The notes under the pieces are model-generated. The model saw only the letters and a list, made by a program, of their open reading frames with translations, was not told where the DNA came from and did not search any database. A stretch of DNA of 64,000 nucleotides from JASHPR01 sp963833885 (GTDB lineage Bacteria > Actinomycetota > Actinomycetes > Streptosporangiales > Streptosporangiaceae), in the NCBI GenBank assembly GCA_963833885.1, contig CAWHZU010000024.1:62001-126000 (forward strand), in the 5' to 3' direction. The position numbers and the translations under genes were made by a program. The stretch's first letter is position 1; every line of letters begins with the position of its first letter. Below, piece after piece: positions 25,730-35,656 of the stretch.

Positions 25730-27352
25730 ATGCGCCGAGACGACCATCTGCTTGGCGCTGACGCCGAGCAGGCCGTCGAGGCGCAGGCCCTTCCCGATGA
25801 CGGCGCCCCGCCGGAAGGCGAATCCCCGCCGGAAGGCGAATCCCCGCCGGAAGGCGAATCCCCGCCGGATGCCGGGGCCCGGCGGGATACCGGCGCCCAG
25901 CGGCGTGCCGAGCTCCCCGCAGACAGCCGCGTGCGGGCGGACCGGGTGCCGTGGCTGATCGCCCTGGCGGTGTTCGCCGCGTACCTGCCGATCTCGCTGT
26001 TCCGGTACCTGCGGCTCGACCCCACGTCCTGGGACCTTGGCATCTTCACCGAGTACGTCAAGCAGTACGCCGGCCTGCACGCGCCGATCGCCGACATCAG
26101 AGGCGCCGGCTTTAACCTGCTTGGGGATCACTTTCATCCCATCGTCGTGCTGATCGCCCCGTTTTTCCGGATATTCCCGACCCCGGTAACGCTGCTGGTG
26201 GCGCAGGCCCTGCTCGCCGCGGTATCCGTGGTGCCGGTAAGCCGGGCGGCGGCGGACAAGCTCGGGACCGGAGCGGGCCGCGCGATCGGCGCGGCTTACG
26301 GCTTCTCCTGGGGCCTGCAGCAGATGGTCAACTACGACTTCCACGAGATCGCCTTCGCCGTGCCGCTGCTGGCCTGCTCGCTGTCCGCGCTGGTCCGGGG
26401 CCGGATGCGGGCGGCGGTGTGGTGGGCTCTGCCGCTGGTCTTCGTCAAGGAGGACCAGGGGTTCACGCTCGCCGCCATCGGGCTGCTCATGGTGATCGTG
26501 TACAAGCGCCCGCGGGCCGGGATGTTCCTTGCGATCTGGGGCCTGGCCTGGTCCTTCCTGGCCATCATCGTGATCATCCCGCACTTCAGCCCGACGGGTC
26601 ACTACCTGTACTGGGCCGACGGCGGCACAGTCAGCCCGGTTGGCGGCCATTTCTCGGTCAGCGGGGTGATCAGCCAGCTGGCCACCGGGTGGGCGACCAA
26701 GGTGCCGACGCTCGCGCTGATCTTGCTGCCCACGGCCTTCCTGGCGCTCCGGTCACCGCTCGTGCTCGCCGCCCTGCCCAGCCTCGCGTTGCGTTTCGTC
26801 GGGACGAACAGCTCCTACTGGGGCACGGCCTGGCATTACAACGCGACCGTGATGCCGATCGTGTTCATCGCCGCAATCGACGGGATAGCCCGGATTCGCG
26901 CCGCGAGCGCTGACCGGGCCGCCGTGGGCCCGAACCGGCCAGCGGCCCTCCTGGCCCGGAACGGAGCGCCGCTGATGCTGGGCATCGCCGCGGCACTGGC
27001 CTTCCAGTTCCCGCTCAGCCAGCTGTGGACCCCGCAGACCTACAGCATCGATCAGCATGTGGCCGCGGCCAGGGCCGCCATGGCGCGGGTTCCGGACGGC
27101 GCGACGGTCGCCACCGACCTTGACCTGCTGGCTCCGCTGGCGGCCAGGACCGACACGTTCTGGCTCGGGAACTTCGCCACCAATCCGCCCACCCAGTACA
27201 TCGTCTTTGACACGGCGAGCACGGACTGGCAGCCGCCGCCCAGCAACGTGCTTAGCTTCGTCGAAAACCTGAACCACGGCGTGCGCTACCGCCAGATCTA
27301 CTCGAGCGACGGCGTCTACGTCTTCATCAGATCCGGGGCGCCCGCCGGCTAG
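25730..27352 (+). CDS. DUF2079 polytopic membrane protein
   Basis: From the ATG at 25730 (GAGGA nine bases upstream) the product is 540 residues. The first ~65 residues are cytoplasmic and polar, with three exact PPEGES repeats. About ten membrane segments follow. SWDLGIFTEYVKQYAGLHAP and GDHFHPIVVLIAPFFRIFP match the DUF2079 family, which is related in fold to GT-C glycosyltransferases using lipid-linked donors. Catalysis is not proven. It is divergent from dnaK and 57 bp upstream of another large membrane protein, suggesting a shared envelope role. Confidence 0.85.
   Translation: MRRDDHLLGADAEQAVEAQALPDDGAPPEGESPPEGESPPEGESPPDAGARRDTGAQRRAELPADSRVRADRVPWLIALAVFAAYLPISLFRYLRLDPTSWDLGIFTEYVKQYAGLHAPIADIRGAGFNLLGDHFHPIVVLIAPFFRIFPTPVTLLVAQALLAAVSVVPVSRAAADKLGTGAGRAIGAAYGFSWGLQQMVNYDFHEIAFAVPLLACSLSALVRGRMRAAVWWALPLVFVKEDQGFTLAAIGLLMVIVYKRPRAGMFLAIWGLAWSFLAIIVIIPHFSPTGHYLYWADGGTVSPVGGHFSVSGVISQLATGWATKVPTLALILLPTAFLALRSPLVLAALPSLALRFVGTNSSYWGTAWHYNATVMPIVFIAAIDGIARIRAASADRAAVGPNRPAALLARNGAPLMLGIAAALAFQFPLSQLWTPQTYSIDQHVAAARAAMARVPDGATVATDLDLLAPLAARTDTFWLGNFATNPPTQYIVFDTASTDWQPPPSNVLSFVENLNHGVRYRQIYSSDGVYVFIRSGAPAG
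25808..25861 (+). repeat. Three perfect 18-bp tandem repeats
   Basis: Unit CCGCCGGAAGGCGAATCC occurs three times without mismatch (25808, 25826, 25844) and codes for PPEGES. Such in-frame repeats expand and contract easily by slippage. Confidence 0.9.
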
Positions 27353-27409
27353 TCAGCGATACGCGTCGGCCAGGCCAGGGGAGGGCCGGGTGGGCAGAAA
27401 GGAGTCCCG

Positions 27410-29194
27410 TTGGCGCGAGCCGTGCCCACGACCGCGTCGCCCCCGGCGGCCGCGGCCGGCGGGCGGCTGCGCGGGAACGGCCTGGCAATCGCGCTGATCC
27501 TCGCCTGCTATCTGCTGGCCGCCGTGGCCGTGACCTGGCGGCTGTGGGCCGACCCCGCGTCGCACACGGTCGCGGGGAACCCGAACGACGCCGACTTCTT
27601 CGCGTGGTTCATGCGGTACGACGCCACCGCGCTGACGCATGGCAGGCTGCCCGCGCTGGTCACGGCCGCGATGAACGCGCCGCAGGGCATCAACGTGATG
27701 TGGAACACCTCGATGCTGCTGCCGGGTGTGCTGCTCGCGCCGGTGACGCTGCTCGCAGGCCCGCAGACCTCGCTCACCGTGCTCACCACGCTGGGCTTCG
27801 CCGGCTCGGCGGCCAGCCTGTTCCTGGTGCTGCGGCGCTGGGATGTGAGCATCGGGTCCGCCGCGCTGGCCGGTGCGGTCTACGGGTTCTCCCCGGCGTT
27901 GCTGCAGGCCGCGATCGGCCATTACAACCTGCAGTTCGCCGTGCTTCCGCCGCTGATCATCGACCTGGCTGTGGGCCTGTGCGTGCGCTCACGGTCACCG
28001 GTGCGTGATGGCATCCTGCTCGGCGTGCTCGCCACGGCGCAGCTGTTCACCGGGGAAGAGCTGCTGCTGCTCACCGGCATCGCCGCGACGGCGCTGATCG
28101 TGGTGCTCGCGCTGGGTCGGCCGCGCGAGGTACCCCGCAGGTGCCTGCCGGCTGCCGCAGGGTTCGGGGTCGCGGCCGCGGTCACGCTGCTGCTGGCCGG
28201 CTACGCGCTGTGGGTGCAGTTCTTCGGCCCGCTGACGCAGCACGGCAGCTCCTTCACCCCCGACTTCTTCAAGAACGACGTGACCGGGTTCGTCACCCCG
28301 TCCAAGTATCTGCTGTTCCATACCGCGGCGAGCGCGGCGTCGGCGGCCAGCTACCAGGGCGGGGCTCCCGAGTACCTGGCCTACCTGGGCTGGCCGCTGA
28401 TAGCGCTGCTCGCCGTCGCGGCGGTCGTCTGCTGCCGGCAGTCGGCCGCCCGCGCCACCGCGGTGACCCTGGCCGTGCTCGCACTGCTCTCGCTCGGCGG
28501 TCATCCACTGGTCGGCGGCGCAGCTCAGCCCGGCATCACGCTGCCCTGGCACTGGCTCGAGTCCGTGCCCGTGATCGGCACCGCGCTGCCCAACAGGCTG
28601 TCGATCGTCGCCGACGGCGCCGCCGCCGCGCTGCTGGCGTTCTCGCTCGACCGGGCGAGGGCGTGGTCGGCTGGTGCGCGCAGGGCCGCCGCGCGATGGG
28701 CCGGGGCGGTGGCGACCGCCGTGGCAGTCGTGGCCTGCCTTCCGCTTTTGCCGCTGCCGCTACCCGCGGCCACCCCCATGCCGCTCCCGGCCGGCTGGTC
28801 GGCTACCTTCGCGGCGTTGCATCTGCCGCAGAACGCCAGAGTATTGGTCGTGCCGGTCCCCACGGCGACGATCACCGCCGCGCTGCGCTGGCAGGCCGAT
28901 ACCGGTGAGCCCGGCTCGATCATCGGCGGCTACTTCGTCGGGCCCGCGTGGAACGGCCAGGCCTACGTCGAAGGCAACGGCGTCGCGGCCACCGCGCAGT
29001 ACCTGGACTCGCTCTGGGGCGGCCCGGCCGCGTCCGTTCCTTCGGCGTCGCAGGTCCGGGCCGACCTGGACAACTGGCGCCCGGCCGCGGTGGTGGCCGT
29101 CGCCCCGCTCGACTCGGCGCTCGGACGGTACCTGCAGCGGCTCTTCGGCCGGCCGTCGTTCGAATTCGGAAGCGTGCTCGCCTGGCGGAGATGA
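27410..29194 (+). CDS. Large polytopic membrane protein, GT-C glycosyltransferase-like
   Basis: The product is 594 residues from a TTG start with AAAGGAG five bases upstream. It has 10-12 hydrophobic segments. After the first segment an acidic pair lies in an extramembrane loop (NPNDADFFAWFMRYDA), as in GT-C enzymes and the YfhO/DUF6044-like families. HGRLPALVTAAMNAPQGINVMWNT also fits that group. The C-terminal ~130 residues are soluble and extracytoplasmic (LPQNARVLVVPVPTATITAALRWQADTG ...). I infer sugar transfer to an envelope polymer or lipid. It is probably in one operon with the DUF2079 gene. Confidence 0.7.
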   Translation: MARAVPTTASPPAAAAGGRLRGNGLAIALILACYLLAAVAVTWRLWADPASHTVAGNPNDADFFAWFMRYDATALTHGRLPALVTAAMNAPQGINVMWNTSMLLPGVLLAPVTLLAGPQTSLTVLTTLGFAGSAASLFLVLRRWDVSIGSAALAGAVYGFSPALLQAAIGHYNLQFAVLPPLIIDLAVGLCVRSRSPVRDGILLGVLATAQLFTGEELLLLTGIAATALIVVLALGRPREVPRRCLPAAAGFGVAAAVTLLLAGYALWVQFFGPLTQHGSSFTPDFFKNDVTGFVTPSKYLLFHTAASAASAASYQGGAPEYLAYLGWPLIALLAVAAVVCCRQSAARATAVTLAVLALLSLGGHPLVGGAAQPGITLPWHWLESVPVIGTALPNRLSIVADGAAAALLAFSLDRARAWSAGARRAAARWAGAVATAVAVVACLPLLPLPLPAATPMPLPAGWSATFAALHLPQNARVLVVPVPTATITAALRWQADTGEPGSIIGGYFVGPAWNGQAYVEGNGVAATAQYLDSLWGGPAASVPSASQVRADLDNWRPAAVVAVAPLDSALGRYLQRLFGRPSFEFGSVLAWRR

Positions 29195-29287
29195 CCAAAC
29201 AAAGTTACCGGCCGGTAGGGTCGCGGCTATTGCCTACTATGTCGCAGGCGTACGCTGGCACCCAGCCTGTTGCAGGAGGTCACCTTG

Positions 29288-31462
29288 GTGCTGCGCATCA
29301 TCATCGGACTCGCCCTGACCGCGGTCGCGGCTGTGCTGGCCGGCCGCCGGTTGTGGTGGCTCTACAGCCTCGGCCGGACCGGCCAGCCCGCGCCTGAGCG
29401 CATCGAGGCGGTCCGGACTCACCCGGGAAGAGACGCCGAGGTACAGGCCAGTGAGGTCTTCGGGCAGCGCAAGCTGCTGAAGTGGTCGGTCCCCGGGGTG
29501 GCCCACTTCCTGACGTTCTGGGGATTCATCATCCTGATCCTGACCATCATCGAGGCGTACGGCGACCTGTTCAGCCGCACGTTCGCGATCCCCGGGATCG
29601 GGCACTGGGCCTGGGTCGGTTTCCTTGAGGACCTGTTCGCCGTCGCCGTGCTTGTCGGCATCGCAACGTTCGCGATCATCCGGCTGCGGACCAGCCCGAA
29701 GCGGGAAGGCCGGAAGTCACGGTTCGATGGGTCGCACACCGGCGCCGCGTGGCTCGTTCTGGCCCTGATCTTTCTGGTGATCGCGACGCTGCTGATCTAC
29801 CGCGGCGCGCAGATCAACACCGGCGACTTTCCCTACGCCCACGGCGCGTTCGCGTCACAGATAGTCGGGCACTGGCTGCACCCGCTGGGTGTGGGCGCGA
29901 ACAAGGCGCTGGAGACGACGTTCATCCTGCTGCAGCTCGCGGTGATCCTTGGCTTCGGCGTGTTCGTGACGTACTCCAAGCACCTGCACATCGCGGTGGC
30001 CCCGCTGAACGTGCTGTTCTCCCGGCGCCCGAACGGTCTCGGCGCGCTGCAGCCGATGCGGTCGGGCGGCAAGGTGCTCGACTTCGAGGAGGCCGACCCT
30101 GACACCGACATCTTCGGCCGCGGCAAGATCGAGGACTTCACCTGGAAGGGCATGCTGGATATGGCCACCTGCACCGAGTGCGGGCGTTGCCAGTCCCAGT
30201 GCCCGGCCTGGATAACCGACAAGCCCCTGTCGCCGAAGATGCTGATCCTGGACCTGCGCGACCACGCGTTTGCCAAGGCCCCGTACCTCCTGGCCGGGTC
30301 GGACGAGGCGAGGGAGAAGCTGCCGGACGCGGTGAAGGCCGAGGCCGAGCGCCCGCTGGTCGGCGACGAGGCCGCCAACGGGGTAATCGATCCCGACGTG
30401 CTCTGGTCGTGCACGAACTGCGGCGCGTGCGTCGAGGAGTGCCCCGTCGACATCGAGCACATCGACCACATCTCCGACATGCGCCGGCACCAGGTGCTGA
30501 TCGAGTCCGCGTTCCCCACCGAGGCGTCGTCGATGCTGAAGAACCTGGAGAACAAGGGCGATCCGTGGGGCATGGGCGAGGCCAGGCGGCTGGAATGGGC
30601 CGAAGGCCTCGACTTCGAGGTGCCGGTCGTCGACGGCACGATCGGCCCGGACGTCGAGTACCTGTTCTGGGTGGGCTGCGCCGGGGCGCTCGAAGACCGG
30701 GCCCGCAAGACCACGCGGGCGATCGCCGAGCTGCTGCACACCGCGGGGGTCTCGTTCGCGGTGCTCGGCCCGGCCGAGACGTGCACCGGAGACCCGGCCC
30801 GGCGGATCGGCAACGAGTTTGTCTACTCGATGCTGGCCGAGCAGAACATCGCGACGCTGAACGAGGTGGGCGCGCGCAAGATCGTTGCCAGCTGCCCGCA
30901 TTGCTTCAACACGCTGGCTAAGGAGTACCCGCAGCTAGGCGGCAACTACGAGGTCATCCATCACACCCAGCTGCTGGCCCGGCTCGTGGAAGAGGGCAAG
31001 CTTACCCCGGTGACCCCGGTCGAGGAGAAGATCACTTACCACGACCCGTGCTTCCTCGGCAGGCACAACCGGATCTTCACGGCGCCACGGGAGATCATGG
31101 AGCGGGTGCCTGGCGTGCAGGCGCAGGAGATGCCCCGGTGCAAGGAGCGCGGGTTCTGCTGCGGCGCGGGCGGGGCGCGGATGTGGATGGAGGAGCGGAT
31201 CGGCAAGCGGATCAATACCGAGCGGATCGACGAGGCGCTCGGCACCAACCCGGACACGATCTCGACGGGGTGCCCGTACTGCCTGGTCATGCTCGGCGAC
31301 GCGGTCAGCGCCAAGCGCAGTTCCGGTGAGGCCGCCGAATCGCTAGAGGTCGTTGATGTGGCCCAGATCCTCGTGCGCTCCGTCCGCCCGCCGGTCGCCG
31401 CCGCCGCGGCTGATCCGGTGTCGTCGGATGCGGAGCAGCCGGGTACCGGCGACTCCGGCTGA
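29288..31462 (+). CDS. Membrane-bound iron-sulfur reductase (heterodisulfide reductase-like)
   Basis: The 724-residue protein has five N-terminal membrane segments (to about residue 240) resembling a NarI-like b-type module. Two 4Fe-4S motifs follow (CTECGRCQSQCP about 295; CTNCGACVEECP about 378), then two CCG-type cysteine-rich domains (CPHCFNTLAKEYP, FCCGAGGARMW, GCPYCLVML). It is similar in layout to mycobacterial Rv0338c-type proteins, which pass electrons between membrane quinones and unknown soluble partners. AGGAGG precedes both a TTG (29285) and a GTG (29288); I take the GTG. An acidic Ala/Pro-rich tail ends the protein. Confidence 0.88.
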   Translation: MLRIIIGLALTAVAAVLAGRRLWWLYSLGRTGQPAPERIEAVRTHPGRDAEVQASEVFGQRKLLKWSVPGVAHFLTFWGFIILILTIIEAYGDLFSRTFAIPGIGHWAWVGFLEDLFAVAVLVGIATFAIIRLRTSPKREGRKSRFDGSHTGAAWLVLALIFLVIATLLIYRGAQINTGDFPYAHGAFASQIVGHWLHPLGVGANKALETTFILLQLAVILGFGVFVTYSKHLHIAVAPLNVLFSRRPNGLGALQPMRSGGKVLDFEEADPDTDIFGRGKIEDFTWKGMLDMATCTECGRCQSQCPAWITDKPLSPKMLILDLRDHAFAKAPYLLAGSDEAREKLPDAVKAEAERPLVGDEAANGVIDPDVLWSCTNCGACVEECPVDIEHIDHISDMRRHQVLIESAFPTEASSMLKNLENKGDPWGMGEARRLEWAEGLDFEVPVVDGTIGPDVEYLFWVGCAGALEDRARKTTRAIAELLHTAGVSFAVLGPAETCTGDPARRIGNEFVYSMLAEQNIATLNEVGARKIVASCPHCFNTLAKEYPQLGGNYEVIHHTQLLARLVEEGKLTPVTPVEEKITYHDPCFLGRHNRIFTAPREIMERVPGVQAQEMPRCKERGFCCGAGGARMWMEERIGKRINTERIDEALGTNPDTISTGCPYCLVMLGDAVSAKRSSGEAAESLEVVDVAQILVRSVRPPVAAAAADPVSSDAEQPGTGDSG

Positions 31463-31486
31463 CCGTCGGCCCCGGTATCTCATCGC

Positions 31487-32152
31487 ATGGACTCCCGGCG
31501 GCTCGAGTCGTTCAGCGACGGCGTGTTCGCCGTTGCGATCACACTGCTGATCTTCAGCCTGCTCCCGATCGGTCAGGGGGCGCTCAGCTACCGGTCGCTG
31601 GGTCACGCGTGGCCGCAGTACGCCGCCTACGTGGTGAGCTTCCTGACCATCGGAATCATGTGGATGAACCATCACACCTTGTTCGGGCACGTCCGGCTCG
31701 TCGACCGGCCGCTGCTGCTGCTGAACATGCTGCTGCTCATGGGCGTGGTCGCGATCCCGTTCCCCACCGCGCTCGTGGCCGATCACCTCATCGGCCCGAA
31801 CGCTTCGGGCGGGCGGCCCGCCGCCGTGGTCTACGGGCTCGTCATGGTCGTGATCTCGCTGTTCTACAACGCCATCTGGCTGCACCTGATCGGCCACGCC
31901 AGCGCGCTCGGGGCCCGGTTCACCAAGCAGCAGCTGCTGGCGTCGCTGCCGCGGGTCGGGGGCAGGCTGAGGATCCCGCGCTGGAGTATCGGCCTGGTCG
32001 GCTACCTGCTCGGCGTCGTCGTGGCCCTGGCTGGGTCGGCGGCAGGGGCACTGGCGGTCTATGGCCTGCTGGCAGTCTTCTACATGTTCAATCAGCTGCC
32101 GGCCCCCCTCACCGACGACGCTCAGGCGCCTGCGGTCCCGCCTGCCGGCTAG
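31487..32152 (+). CDS. TMEM175-family potassium channel-like protein
   Basis: The 221-residue product has six hydrophobic segments. Near the start (residues 4-18) is the hallmark RLESFSDGVFAVAIT, in which the F-S-D motif lines the pore in bacterial TMEM175 channels. Bacterial members usually have one six-helix repeat and form tetramers, as here. MWMNHHTLFGHVRLVDR is the second conserved block. The stop is directly adjacent to the stop of the convergent histidine kinase gene, with no spacing. Confidence 0.85.
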   Translation: MDSRRLESFSDGVFAVAITLLIFSLLPIGQGALSYRSLGHAWPQYAAYVVSFLTIGIMWMNHHTLFGHVRLVDRPLLLLNMLLLMGVVAIPFPTALVADHLIGPNASGGRPAAVVYGLVMVVISLFYNAIWLHLIGHASALGARFTKQQLLASLPRVGGRLRIPRWSIGLVGYLLGVVVALAGSAAGALAVYGLLAVFYMFNQLPAPLTDDAQAPAVPPAG

Positions 32153-33608
32153 CTACGGCTCGCCGTGCGGGGCCACGCGGGTGGGCAGCCAGATGCGGAC
32201 CCGGGTGCCGTGGCCCGGCCACGATTCCAGCGTCGCCTGCCCGCCGTGCGCCCTGGCGATAGCCTGGACAATCGAAAGTCCCAGACCGCTGCCGCCCCCG
32301 CCGCCGTTGCTCGCCGCGCGTTCCTCACCGCCGCCGTTTGACTGGTCGGTGACGCGGTGGAACCGGTCGAAGGCCCTGGCCGCATCTTCGGCGGACATCC
32401 CGGGACCGGCGTCGGCCACCTCCAGCAGCACCCCCCCGGTAAGGGCGCCGAGCCTTACTGCGACCGGCGTCGTCACCGGCGTGTGCGCGCGGACGTTGCC
32501 GAGCAGGTTCGCGAGCACCTGGCGGATCCGTGCCTCATCGACCGTGGCCACGAGCCGGGGCGGTGCCTCGGCCCGCACCGGGCGCTCGGGCTCTACCGCG
32601 GCCGCGTCGGCGACTGCGTCCCGTACCACGCCCGCGAGATCCGTCTCGGCCAGGTCGAGTGAGGAGGTCCGGTCCAGCCTGGCCAGCTCGAGCAGTTCGG
32701 CCACGAGCGTGCTCATCCGCTGCGCCTCCTGCTCGATCCGGCGCATGGCGTCGGGCAGCTGGTCGGGGCCCAGCGCGCCCTGCCGGTACAGCTCGGCGTA
32801 GCCGCGGATGGTGGTCAGCGGCGTGCGCAGCTCGTGCGAGGCGTCGGCGGCGAACTCGCGCACCTTCTGCTCGGAACGCAACCGCGCTCCGAACGCCTGC
32901 TGGATCCGGTCGAGCATCGTGTTGATGGCCGACCCGCAGGCCCACCTCGGTCCGGTCGTCGGCATCGGCCACCCGCGCGGTGAGGTCCCCCCGCGAGGTG
33001 ATGTCCTTGGCGGTGCTGGCCATCTCGTCCAGGGGTTCGAGGCCGCGGCCGATCAGCCACCAGCCGCCGATGGCGAGCAGCGCGAGCAGCCCTCCGCCGG
33101 TGATCACCTCGGCGACGACCACGGCGCCGACCTGACTGTTCACGGCGTTGCCAGAGTGCGCGACGACGAGGATGTAGCGGCCCAGCGGCGCGTTAAAGCC
33201 GGCGTTGACGAGCTCGGTGTAGGGGATCACCCGCGCGACCGCCCGGACCTTCTCGCCGCCCGTGGTCCTGATCGTGGCCGGCTGGTGGGCGAACTGCGCC
33301 CGGTACTCGGCCAGGTTCAGCTCGCTCAGGGCGGCCCCGAGCGCGGTTGTCTGCTGCCCGGGTGTGATCTGCACGATCTGGCCGGTGCGCACCGAGACCG
33401 CCGCGGCCAGATAGCCGTCCGTGTTGTCGGCCAGCTTCGCCGGACTGCGCGTGGCCTCGGCGATCAGGTCGGCGGTGAACACGTTGCTCACCCGCTTGCT
33501 CAGCACGGCGGTGGTGACCGCCCCCATAATGAGCAGAAAGATCGCGGTCACGGCGATGAGCAGGATGAGCATGCGCGCGCGCAGTGACAGCCTGCGGGAA
33601 CTCGTCAT
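32153..33608 (-). pseudogene. OmpR-family sensor histidine kinase, frameshifted
   Basis: The N-terminal half (from 33608) has a membrane segment (LILLIAVTAIFLLIMGAVTTAV), an extracytoplasmic sensor of about 130 residues, a second membrane segment and a HAMP-like linker. The C-terminal half is in another frame and has the H-box ASHELRTPLTTIRGY, the N-box LLGNVRAHTP, the G-boxes DAGPGMS and GSGLGLS. The frames join near 32940 at a GGG run (CTGCGGGTCGGCC on the minus strand); removing one G gives a continuous kinase of about 485 residues. A sequencing error is likely. The partner response regulator is 55 bp upstream. Confidence 0.88.
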
Positions 33609-33609
33609 C

Positions 33610-33663
33610 GGCCCGCCCTCCCAGCCCTTCCCGCCCTCCCGGCCCTTGCCGCCCTCCCGGCTC
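33610..33663. repeat. Pyrimidine-rich imperfect tandem repeats between regulator and kinase
   Basis: The spacer holds about three imperfect 18-bp units of the form CCCTTCCCGCCCTCCCGG. No function is evident; a transcript processing or slippage site is possible. Confidence 0.5.
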
Positions 33664-34401
33664 TCACCCCGGACCGGCCTGCCCCCGCTCTCGCAGCCGG
33701 AGGCTGTAGCCCACCCCTCGCTGGGTGTGGATCATCGGTGGCCCGAGCGGGTCCAGCTTGCGCCGCAGATAGCTGACGTAGGTCTCCACGATCTGGGACT
33801 CGCCGGCGTAGTCCCATCCCCATACGTTCTCGAGGAGCTGCGCCCGGGTGAGCACCCGTCCCTGGTGCCGCATCAGGTATGCGAGCAGGCGGAACTCGGT
33901 TGGGGACAGCTCGACGGGGACGCCGCCGCGGTGCACGGTCCAGCGTCCCTCGTCGAGTTCCACGTCGCCGGCGCGCAGGATCTCGCTGTCGCCGTCGCGC
34001 TGGTCGCCCTGCGCGGTGCGGGATGCACGGCGCAGCACCGCGCGGACCCGGGCCACCAGGGCCTCGACCGAGAACGGCTTCGTGACGTAGTCATCGCCGC
34101 CGAGCGCCAGGCCGGTGACGGTGTCCGAGGACGTGTCCCGCGCCGTCAGGAAGATCACCGGGACTTCGTTGCCCGCCGCGCGCAGCCTGCGGCATACCTC
34201 GAAGCCGTCCATGTCCGGCAGCATTACGTCGAGCACGATCAGGTCGGGCCGGTCAGACCCGGCCTGCCGCAGCGCGTCCTTCCCCGTTCCCGCCGTGGTC
34301 ACCGAGCAGCCATGAAACTTCAGCGCGACCTGTACCAGCTCGCGAATGTTCGGCTCGTCGTCTACGACGAGCACCTGGGGAATGCGGTCATTGTCTGTCA
34401 T
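33664..34401 (-). CDS. OmpR/PhoB-family response regulator
   Basis: The 245-residue protein has a receiver domain (residues 8-122) with the acidic pocket VVDDEP, phosphorylation site Asp58 in LIVLDVMLPDMDG, the conserved Thr in FLTARD and Lys in VTKPFS. A C-terminal winged helix (about 145-240) contains LSPTEFRLLAYLMRHQGRVLTRAQLLENVWGWD and a typical HTQRGVGYSL end. It lies directly upstream of the histidine kinase and is its likely partner. MprA/TcrX-like regulators are the closest type; the regulon is unknown. Confidence 0.93.
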   Translation of the reverse strand: MTDNDRIPQVLVVDDEPNIRELVQVALKFHGCSVTTAGTGKDALRQAGSDRPDLIVLDVMLPDMDGFEVCRRLRAAGNEVPVIFLTARDTSSDTVTGLALGGDDYVTKPFSVEALVARVRAVLRRASRTAQGDQRDGDSEILRAGDVELDEGRWTVHRGGVPVELSPTEFRLLAYLMRHQGRVLTRAQLLENVWGWDYAGESQIVETYVSYLRRKLDPLGPPMIHTQRGVGYSLRLRERGQAGPG

Positions 34402-34571
34402 CAGGTATCGGGCTCATTCTCGCGCGCCGGCAGCCTGCCATGGACACCGGCCGTGCATTCCATGAAGCGCCGGCGGAGGGCGCTGCCGCAAGCCATCACC
34501 GACGCGGCAGCATCCGGGGTGATGTGCCCCGGATGCTGCCCGGCACGGGTGACCGGCCTCGTGCCGATCGG

Positions 34572-35543
34572 CTAAGAACCGGTGGCCGGGGTGGGCGTCG
34601 GGGTCGTTGACGAACTGCCGGAACCCGGCTTGACCACGATCAGCTTGGCGTCGTACCCGCCGCTGATCACAGAGCCGCCAGCGAAGACATGCTCGCCGTC
34701 CGACAGCGCGCTGGTTGCGGACTTCTGACCGCCCTGGCGGATCACCGTGCTGCTCTCCAGAACCCAGGTCCAGGTGGTCCCGTCCTTGGCCTGCACGACA
34801 ACGTTGCTGCCGCTGACCGACTCGATCACGCCCCGCTCGAACGCGATCGTGCGTGGCCCGGTCTTGGTCTCGAACGTGAACTCGCCGTGCATCCCGCCGA
34901 GCAGCCGCAGCCGCCGAAGGGCGTGGCCGCAGAGCCGCAGCACGTCTCTGGCCGCCTGCGGGTAGCCGGCTGCCTTGAGCTTCTTCGCCCGGTTCAGGCA
35001 GGGGTGGGTGGTCGTAGAGCTTGCCGCGGTGCTGCTGGCAGCGGCGCCCGAGCCGCTGGAGGAGCTCGAGTTGAGCAGGGTGTTCAGCTGGGCGGCCTGC
35101 CCGGTAAGCGCGGTCGGCGCCGGTGCAGAGCTGCTGGTGAGCTGGGCGGCGGCGGCCCCGCCGCCGGCCAGCAGCGCGACCAGCGCAAGCCCCGCTCCCC
35201 ACCAGGCTGCCGTGCCGTGCCGTCGCGGCTTGACGGGCCTGGGCGGCGGGGCGGCTGGGCCGCCCGGGCCGGCTGGGCCGGTAGGCCCGCCTGGGCCAGC
35301 GGGGCCGCCCAAGCCGCCCGAGCCGCGGGACTGGGATGGCTGTCCCCAGCCCTCTTCGGGCCCGACCAGCCGTGGTCCCTGGCCCCAGTCCCGTATCGGG
35401 CCGTGCCCCGGTTGACCGTGTCCCGGCTGAGCCGATGGCTGGCCCGAGCCTCCCGGTCCCGCCTGCCCGGCCGACGGGCCAATCTCCTGGGTCGGCCAGC
35501 TTTCCTGCGGGCCGCCGCTTGGGGGTTCATGCATGTTGTCCAT
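34572..35543 (-). CDS. Membrane-anchored protein with collagen-like segment and DUF5666-like domain
   Basis: From the ATG at 35543 the product is 323 residues. Residues 1-105 are disordered and rich in Gly, Pro and Gln, with a collagen-like run (GGLGGPAGPGGPTGPAGPGG). One membrane segment follows (WWGAGLALVALLAGGGAAAA), then a Ser-rich stalk and a C-terminal beta-rich domain (IESVSGSNVVVQAKDGTTWTWVLESSTVI ... VISGGYDAKLIVV) that resembles DUF5666. I infer a cytoplasmic N-terminus and an extracytoplasmic C-terminal domain. No ribosome binding site is clear, so the start could also be the ATG three codons later. Confidence 0.65.
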   Translation of the reverse strand: MDNMHEPPSGGPQESWPTQEIGPSAGQAGPGGSGQPSAQPGHGQPGHGPIRDWGQGPRLVGPEEGWGQPSQSRGSGGLGGPAGPGGPTGPAGPGGPAAPPPRPVKPRRHGTAAWWGAGLALVALLAGGGAAAAQLTSSSAPAPTALTGQAAQLNTLLNSSSSSGSGAAASSTAASSTTTHPCLNRAKKLKAAGYPQAARDVLRLCGHALRRLRLLGGMHGEFTFETKTGPRTIAFERGVIESVSGSNVVVQAKDGTTWTWVLESSTVIRQGGQKSATSALSDGEHVFAGGSVISGGYDAKLIVVKPGSGSSSTTPTPTPATGS

Positions 35544-35605
35544 GACAGCGAGGCTGCCGTAATGGTCTGGGACACCAGCCAGCAGAGCCTGGGAGCTGTC
35601 TGTGA

Positions 35606-35637
35606 ACGCCCCCAAAATCTCCCCCGGATGGGGGCGT
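35606..35637 (-). terminator. Possible terminator downstream of argS
   Basis: An 8-bp stem (ACGCCCCC/GGGGGCGT) with an alternative CCCCC-GGAT-GGGGG hairpin lies 20 bp after the argS stop. On the minus strand TTTT is in the loop rather than after the stem, so it is not a classical intrinsic terminator. Confidence 0.4.
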
Positions 35638-35656
35638 CATGCGCTCCCAGGAAGGA

